NCBI GenBank assembly: GCA_036571765.1
Contig: BROE01000019.1
Location: forward strand, 5,333,824 to 5,397,823
DNA length: 64,000 bases
DNA from: Plecoglossus altivelis
Taxonomy: Eukaryota; Chordata; Actinopteri; Osmeriformes; Plecoglossidae
Direction of reading: 5' to 3'
Shown: positions 1 to 8,375 of the stretch, in pieces
Layout: every line of letters begins with the position of its first letter
How positions within the stretch are numbered: the first letter of the stretch is position 1
The notes under the pieces: model-generated
The model's database searches: none
What the model was told of the DNA's origin: nothing
What the model saw: only the letters and a program-made list of their open reading frames with translations
Translations under genes and position numbers: made by a program

Positions 1-1414
1 TTCCCACAGCTTAGACGCGGGTGAACACTGGCATGGAAGGAACATGGAGCAAACGTCTTTCCTTTTTCTTGCTACAGTGTGGGCGTGTGATGATATGAGG
101 ACATGTGTGTGAGCCCTGGCCCTGATCCCTGTCCAGTCTGCTGGGTGTGGACATCCCCTCTGCCCTGCTGTCACCCTGGCCCTGTGTGTCTGCTTCTGAT
201 AGCTTATCTGCAGCTATCGGATCACAACACTCAAACAGTCCTTTATTCTCTTCATCCCTCCACCCCCCCCCCCCCCTCATCCTTCTGGCTCTTCATTTTC
301 CCTCATCACGCCCCCCCCCCCCCCGACAATCTGCTGACAGTTAACAGTCTGCGCTGGTGGTCCCTGTTTAACTGAACTATGACCCCAGACTGTGTGTGTG
401 AGTGTATGAGAAATAGACAAAGAGAAAGACAGGAGAGTGAAGGGAGTGCATACATTTCCTCCCAGCCTGTCTCCATCTGAGTATGTGTGTGGGTTCGGAA
501 TACCACATTTGCACCCACGCATGGACACCCACGCATGAACACCCACACATGGACACCCACGCACACACACAGACTGTATATACAGCGGGTTGGGATATTT
601 GGATCTCCCCCCCACCCTCTCTCTCCGTCTCTGTCTCTCTTTTTTCTCTTCCCCTCCTTCCACAGAGAGAGCAGACTGGGGGAGCCACCAGCAGTCACCC
701 CCCCCCCCCCCCCCCCCCCCCCCCCCGCCCCGCCCTGCCCCCCACTCCCTCAGGCCCCCAGCCCCCCTCTGCACCATCTGGCTCCCCTCCTGCCCCCATC
801 TAGGATGCCTCTGCTGGGGAGAACGCCTTGCTTGGACCCCCTTCTCTCTCTCTGTAAACCAGTCTCCTTGCACTCGGTGGAAGCCAACCTTCCGTCCTGC
901 AGTAGCATAGAACAGGGCTTCACGGGGAGAGATGTAGTCATGTACAGTGAGTTATGTATTTATGTAGGAATGTGTGCTGTGTTAATTCCTTGCGATGCTA
1001 TGCTGGCCTCAACCCCCACTCCTTATCTACGGCACCGATGTGATTCCCAGGCCCCTGCCAGCTGAGATACGACGTGGGCGAAAAGAACTCTATCCCCCAC
1101 AATCCCACTGGGGTTTCCACAGTCAGAGAGGTTCAGTGTTACCGGTGAATGCGCCTCCATCTGTAGTCCTGACAGCAGGCTGTTCCACTCCCAGCCCTGC
1201 CCTCGTGTTTATCTAATATCGAGCGAACTGTGCTCTGTTCTGGCTCCTTTTGCTCTCTCAAATAGACTCCCCCCTCTTTCTCTCTCTTTCTCTTCATCTC
1301 TTTCTCTCTCTCTCTCTCTTATTCTTTCTCTCTCTGAGGGACACAAACACACAACACAGTGAAGCTGTGAGCACCATCAAGAGAGAGTGAGAGAAAGAGA
1401 GAGAGTGAACCTAC
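1..1414 (-). other. tiam1 intron, left edge
   Basis: No coding exon is recognisable on either strand. It contains three poly-C runs (263-276, 311-324, 698-726), CA-rich imperfect repeats at about 505-575 and a CT-rich tract at 1267-1335. Open frames across the C-runs encode only Pro-, Gly- or His-rich low-complexity peptides. Confidence 0.75.
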
Positions 1415-1489
1415 CGACTTCTCGCTGGCCGAGTCTTCGAACATGCGCTCCAGGGGCTTCTTAGTTGGCTCCATTCCGTCCACGAACAC
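1415..1489 (-). CDS. tiam1: tiam1 coding exon 9, leftmost exon in window (residues 742-766)
   Basis: Short 75-bp exon, phase 0 at both ends, with GCAG acceptor and TCG|GTAGGT donor. It reads VFVDGMEPTKKPLERMFEDS and aligns with the VFGEGTEAVKKSLEGIFDD block of human TIAM1, just before the Ras-binding domain. The next exon was not found between 1 and 1414 and must lie outside the window. Confidence 0.9.
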
Positions 1490-3033
1490 CTGCAACCACA
1501 CGCCCGCCACAAACAGAGTCACGACCCGACCTGCGACAGAATAATCCTGGAACACTGTGACCCCTCTCCCAGACGATGGCCCGCCCCTCTCTCTCCCCTC
1601 TGTCTCCCCTATCTCTCCCCTCTCTCCCCCTGCATCCCTCACTCCCTACTCCCACCATCCCATCTGTGCCAGAGGAATGAGTGGACCCTCCAGGAGAGAG
1701 CCTGTGTCTGGTGTCCTCACCCTGCCCCCCTCCCCCTGCCCCCCTCCCCCTCGCCCTGACCTGGTTGATGGAGGGTCGTCCTTTGGTCTTCCTCTTAGAG
1801 GTGGTGTCCAGCCCCCAGAGGGAGGAGAAGCGGCTCCGGCGCTTGCTGGAGGGGCGGGGCATGGCCTGGTTGCGCTTGCTCACCACGCTCTCCGTGCGTG
1901 CCGCCACCTGCATCACAGAGAAGCTCGGGAGGTCAGAAGGTCAGAGGTCGGATGCCGCGGCCTGTCTTTCATGCTCCGGTTGGTGCTAGGCTGAAACGCT
2001 GTACATCCTCGGACCTGGATGTCGAAACAAACCCTGCAACCTCGTACACTTGGTCAAGTCCTAACTTGACAGTAATAATAGGTCATTTTCGGCTGGAATG
2101 TAGACTTCAGAGTCCGAGTCGTGAGGGTGATAAGTGGTGCGATATTGATTACTAGTTAGGTCAGTGATTGTGTTGAGTGAGTGCAGGAAAGTAAAGAGGT
2201 CCTTTAAGCCCTGGGGCTGATGTAAGTGGATATGGCTCTTTGAATGGGTTTATAGGCCGGGGGGGGAACCACGCCGTGCGCGCGCACACACTCTAAGCAA
2301 ACACTTTCAGCGCCTGTCGCCATGACTTCTCGCAGTGACCTGATATCTGGGATGGAATTATTGTGGCATTTCTGGGTTAATATGCATCAGAGACCAGAAT
2401 AGTGAGCACTTTGTGGTTCGTCACTATTGTATGCTTTTGCATCAGTGAGCGTCTGTGTGTGTATATGTGCACACGTGTGTGTGACTCCTGGGTACACGTG
2501 TGTGTGAACCCTAGGTGCACGGGTGTATGTGTTTGTGTGTGACCCCTAGGTGTATGTGTCTGTGTGCGTGACCCCTAGGTGTATGTGCATTTGGGTGACT
2601 AGTCTCTCGAGTCCTGCTCGGTGAGTCCTGATTGGTGAGTCCTGCTTAGTGAGTCCTGATTGGTGAGTCATGCTTGGTGAGTCCTGATTGGTGAGTCCTG
2701 ATTGGTGAGTCCTGCTTAGTAAGTCCTGCCAGGTGAGTCATGCTTGCATCTCTAGTTCTCTAGTTCTAGTTCTCCAGCAGCACGACTTCTCCTTGCCTAA
2801 GGTGCTGCGTGCTAGAGCCAGTTTAGAGCAGCCTTTCGGAGGGGCGTCTCCTTAGGCGCCGGGTTGTAATCCAGAGAGGCCGAGCAGAGCGCAGGAACAG
2901 AAAGGAAGGCTTATGAGACGCGCTGAAAGAGTGCGAGAGTGAGAGAGACAAAGACAGGTGAGGCTGTGTGTGAGAGGGGAAGGACTGGTGGAGTAAAGGG
3001 CCCAAACATGAGAAAGAGAGAGAGGGGGGTGGG

Positions 3034-3069
<36 letters not shown>

Positions 3070-6000
3070 GAGAGGGGATGGGGGTAGGGAAAGAGAGAGA
3101 GACAAAGTAAGAAATTCAAGAGTGCACATGCAAGAGAACATGTGGAAAAGGGGGAAGGGGAAGGAGGTAGGACAGAGAGAGAGAAGAGATAAGGGGAAGC
3201 AACGAGTGAAGGATGAGGGGAGGGGCGGTGATGACAAAGAGGTGAAAGAAAGCATAGATGGGAAGATTGAGAGATAGGGAAGGAGGGAGAGAGGAAGAGG
3301 GGAGACGGATTCTGTTTGCGGGAAAGTGCCTTAGGGGTGGCGACGCGCTAACAGGCCAAGTATTGATCTGCCAATGAAATGCTGCTAATGAAAACGCCAT
3401 TCAGCCAATCACTGGACAAAAACACCACAAGCACTATTAAACCTGTCTCCTAGCGTGTGTGTCTGTGTGTGTGTCTGTGTCTGTGTGTGTGTCTGTGTCT
3501 GTGTGTGTGTCTGTGTGTGTGTCTGTGTGAGTGTGGGGGGTGGGGGGTCTTGCATGTGTGTTTGTTCTCCCTCCTTCTTTGTTATGGTTTGACTTGCCGA
3601 GGTGGCAATTTGTTTAACCACACACACACACGCGTGAACACGCACATACAATCCTTAAATATCTCCTTCACTCTGTACATACTGTAAGATCTGTGACTGA
3701 TCAACAAGATGAACATGACAATGACGAGAGCCAAGGTAGGGCCCTTAGGGTGGAGCACTAACCCTTGGGGTAAGACGTGTGCACCGTGTGTGTGTGTGTG
3801 AGTGGGTGTGTGAGTGTGTGTGTGTATGAGTGTGAGTGGGTGTGTGAGTGGGTGTGTGAGTGAGTGTGCGCTTGGGTGTGGGTGTGCGTGGGTGTGATCG
3901 CTCACCAGAGCGTGGAATGAAGACACAGAAAAGATTCCTAGTCGCCCCATCGCTAGCTTGGTGGGGCGGGAGGCGAAGGCCAGCAGGCGTTTGGGGTTGG
4001 GCAGTTCGCCGCCCTGCAGGCTAGCCTGGTAACAGCGGCAGCGGAACTGCTCCATGTGGAACTGCTCCAGGTTCTGCTCCCACAAGAAGATCTGGAGGGG
4101 AAATCAGGAAGCATATTCAATCGGAGCTATGATTATAGACAGTTATTGCATGTTGTGAATTGTAACCTTCTCAAAAAAAATAAGGTGAGCTGGAGGACAA
4201 ATAACCCACGAGCTGACCGCTGTTTCCGGCATCAAGTACAGTTTCAGATGTTGTTATGACTCAGTCGCTGTGTAGACCTGTCAGTGTGAAACCTGCCCTG
4301 TCATTGGCAGTGGCAATCATGGTAATTACCAGACCTGAAGTTGCTGTTGGGATTTGAAGTCATTGTTATCATTCAGCCATAGATAAATATGTAATTGGGG
4401 AGATTTGGGGAGTATTTATAGACAATAATGGGCGTTTAAGGGTGGGATGAGACACTAGCTCAAGAACCATCTAATTTCTAGTTCACTGATTTCTAAAGGG
4501 AGACGTGCATCTAAAGGGGAATGCAGCATAAATCACAAGCTGTTGTGCGTCAGCCCTTTCTGTGTGCTGCCTGCGTGTTGCTCTTTGCCTGGCCTCCTCC
4601 ACACAGTTCTATCAAGGAGGCCCACTGTGCGGAGGGGCGCTTGGGATTAGGTTTCAGTCAACAACTGGATTCTTCTATCAGAGAACGGTCGGGAGAAAAA
4701 AAAAGACCCAAGACATGAAGAGTGTTAGGGGAGGCCTTGTCTTCTGGTGCTACCTGGGGTGTGATGGTGCAGTGTGATGACAGAGATGTTACCAGCACTG
4801 CCCCCCAACCACCCCTGACCCTCAGATATCTACGCGCACACACTCACACGCAAACACCCCCCCGATTATCTCACGATAGGCCTTATTTCCCATTGGCCAC
4901 ACGACAGAGCAGAACAGTGAAGGTAAACAGTTCTTCGGTATTAATCATAGGTGAGAGGCTGTTTTTAGAGCTACCCTGGGATTACCCACAGATTACCAGT
5001 GATATCATACAGGGTTAGGGTTAGGGCCTCTATCAAGGGGTATTACCAGTAATGATAGTGCCATCTGAACAGGTTGTTCTCTAGTCCCTCTTACATAGAC
5101 TATACGATCCTTTTCATGAACGTTTGCATTTGTATACATGGGACAAGTCACATGCAAACAGAAAATGAGAACATGTATCAACAGGCATGACGTCTTTCAC
5201 ATGCAGCAGCGTGAGTGTGGGAACGAGTCTCATGCATGAATACACCTGCGTGAGCCTGGGTTCACATCCCTCCTTTCTACTAGGGACATTCTGTCTGTAC
5301 ATTGCAGATGTTTTCTGCCCTGGGTGTGTTCAGAACACACAAAAAAACCACAGGGACTTTACTTAGCTGTAACACACACACACACAAACACACACACAAA
5401 CACACACACACAAACACACACACACACACATTGTAGATGTGTTTGGGAGTTTTGTTCAAATCTCTGTAAATCACTGCTTGTCCCTTCGGGGGACGGCGAT
5501 GCAAAGATTTCCATATGAGAGCATTTCCACACACCCCTTCCCTTCCCCTCCCCTCTCCTCCCCTCTTCTCCCCTCCCCTCTTCTCCCCTCCCCTCCCCTC
5601 CCCTCCCCCCTCCTCACCTGCTCCAGGATGGTCTTCCTCTTCTTGGTGTCGGTGACGGCTGACAGCTGCATGTCTCCCATCTTCTTCATCTTCTCGTCCA
5701 TGTCGATCTTCTGCTCCAGCTTGCAGATCTCTGTGCGGAGCAGTCGCACCGTGTCCTCGCGGTGGTGTTGGCGGGCCAGGGCGCTGGCGCACGCCGAGTG
5801 GATCGCTGTGATCCAGTTCTCCAGCTCTGTCTGGCCGGACGTCTGGACCGGAGGAGAGGAGAGGGGGAGGGGGTCAATGTGCTGTGCAAGTGTGGAACAC
5901 ATGGATGTGGGTTGATGAGGGGGATGGGTGTTTGTGTGACACGCTGGGGTTCTACAGCAGTGAAGGGGGGGGGTTTCATATGCATGTGATTGTGGGAGGG

Positions 6001-7219
6001 GGATTAAAGAGGGCGGAGGGTGATTAGTGGGGGTCATGTATGCATTCTCAAGGGGAAGGGTTTTAGAGTGACACCTGACTAAGACAAAGGACAGAGAAGG
6101 TCATCTGAAAGGGGGGGGGGGGAGTTTGAGTGTGACACCTCACAGGGGCAGCGAGGGAAAGGGTGTGTCAAAGACAGCTGATTGGTATTATCTTCATCAG
6201 TTTACCATGAATGTATCTATCTCACTGATTGAGTGCCATTTTAGACAGCAGCCATGAATACAAATGTACACATTTCAATATGGCACAATAACTGTCACGG
6301 TGTGTCACTGTCAAAATATGGCAGGGTGGCCTTTAGGTTTGTCAGTGACTAAACAATCACGTTGACACATGGTTGGGTTATCTCTAACACTAATAAATGA
6401 ATGTCTCACTCAGTGTTAGACGGCCACACACACACACACACGCACACACACACACACACACACACATCCACGGGTCGTACCTGGAAGAGGAAGGCATCTC
6501 CCAGAGAGTTGCTGAGGCAGAAGACAAAGTCCTTCTTGGGGTGTTCAGGGACGGCCTGGACGATGCTGTTCTCTGCCCACAGGGCGTGCTTAGGAACGCT
6601 GTTGTTGTCGATCCCCGAGCGGCCGTCAGTCTCGTACAGAAACAGGGTGCATCCTGGGACAAATGGAGGAAGGTGGTGGTGGTGGGGGGGCGTAGAGGGA
6701 GGGAGGTAGGTCAGCGAAAGATATACACGTCCAATCAGCCTGTACCAGACCTAAGCATGTGAGCAACTACTTTCAGCAAATGTGTTAAGTGGTTCGAAGA
6801 TTCGCACTGCTTAAATGGAAGTCAAACAATGCAATAAACATATTAGATAGATTGAATCTCTCTCTCTTCTCCTCTCTCCTCTACCTATCTCTCTCCATCT
6901 CCTTCTCCTCCCTCAGTCATCGTAAGCACCCATGGGTTGAATGGGGAGGGTGGAATGTGTTTATTGCACTCAGGCGAGGCAGGAAACAGGATGACAGGAA
7001 GACAGGTTGTGCTTTCAGGCTAATGCAGTAAGATCTTTCCTCCTTCTTCTTGTAGTTTGGTGGAGAGCTTTGGGAGCCTGACTCTGACTAATAAGAACAG
7101 ACTTGTTTGGCTTGTCAGGGCGGCCTGTAAAGTTATTGAGGTGAACCGAGCACAGCTCTCTGCCCTTCAACAGCAGCAAGTCTTGAGTTTGAGCCCACCC
7201 ATTTAGGAGAAACAAAACA

Positions 7220-7300
<81 letters not shown>

Positions 7301-8332
7301 GAGAGACAGAGAGAGAAAGGAATGGAAGGAAGGCAAGGAAGGCAGAGAGAGATTCTCAGGGCCTGAAGGCAGAAGACGGAAAACTGGTGTTGTTATCATG
7401 GAGCCTGATGAGCGATGTGGCAGGTGGGGATGATGATGTCACAGGAATAGAATGCAGGTGACATAACTGTTTAACTGTCAGGGTGGTGTTCCTTCCTGCT
7501 GTTGCCAACCTCATGTTTCTGTCACCAGCTCACCTTTCAGGGAGACCCAGTAGTGCTTCCACTTGCGCCTGGTCGCCGGCTCTACCTTCTTGTTCTTCTT
7601 GTGAACCAGGAAGTTCTTCACAGCCAGCGCTCCCGCCTTCCTGACGATGCCTTGAGCGCAGCCAATCAGGGCATCCGAAGGGTAAGCAGTGCTCATGGTC
7701 CCGCTGCTGCGCTCGTCACTCACGGCTGAGCCCGCCTCCTCAGGACAGTCCCGCCCCGGTCGGGTCTGCGCAAGGGAGGGAGGCAAGCGGAGGTTAACAC
7801 TGTCGTCAGATTGATCCTGCCCTCTGCCCCATTAACACACGCACCCAAGCAACCACGTTGGCAACAATTACCCATGCTTGGTCCAGCTCTTGACGGAAGT
7901 TCTCGTACACCCCTCCTCTGCCTCCTTCCCCTCCTCCTCGCCCCCCCCTTCCCTCCCCTCCTCCCCTTCCCCCGCGCCCCTCCCCCCCTCCTCCGCTGCT
8001 GCTGCCGCTGTCGCTGCCGTTGAACATGCTGCTGCCGGCGGTGGAGTACACCGAGAAGGAGGCTGACATGGCTTTGCAGCGCCGGGACACCGACTCCGCC
8101 TCGCCGTCCATCTCCGTGGCGCCGCCATCGATGCCGCTGTCCCCGTACTCGCTGCCGTCGCCCAGGACGCCAGAGATGTCCTGAAAAGCACACGCGCGCA
8201 TCATAAGGGGAGCACGTGCATGGGAACACGCATGTGGTGCTGGCGCAGGTTGGAGCAGACAAATAGATGTGCAACACTTTTCCTTTTACTGGATTCAGTT
8301 ACAGGGATGTCTAATCTTTCAATCTGAGGTGT

Positions 8333-8375
<43 letters not shown>

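Noticed and set aside
1721..1760. Extending tiam1 coding exon 8 to the downstream GTGAGG donor
   Set aside because: It would add 40 bp, shift the frame and break the family junction SINQ|VF. Retained only as a splicing competitor in the findings.
7138..7215. Possible second tRNA-like SINE head
   Set aside because: Its B-box resemblance (ggctcaaactc) fails at key positions, and no A box is in the right place.
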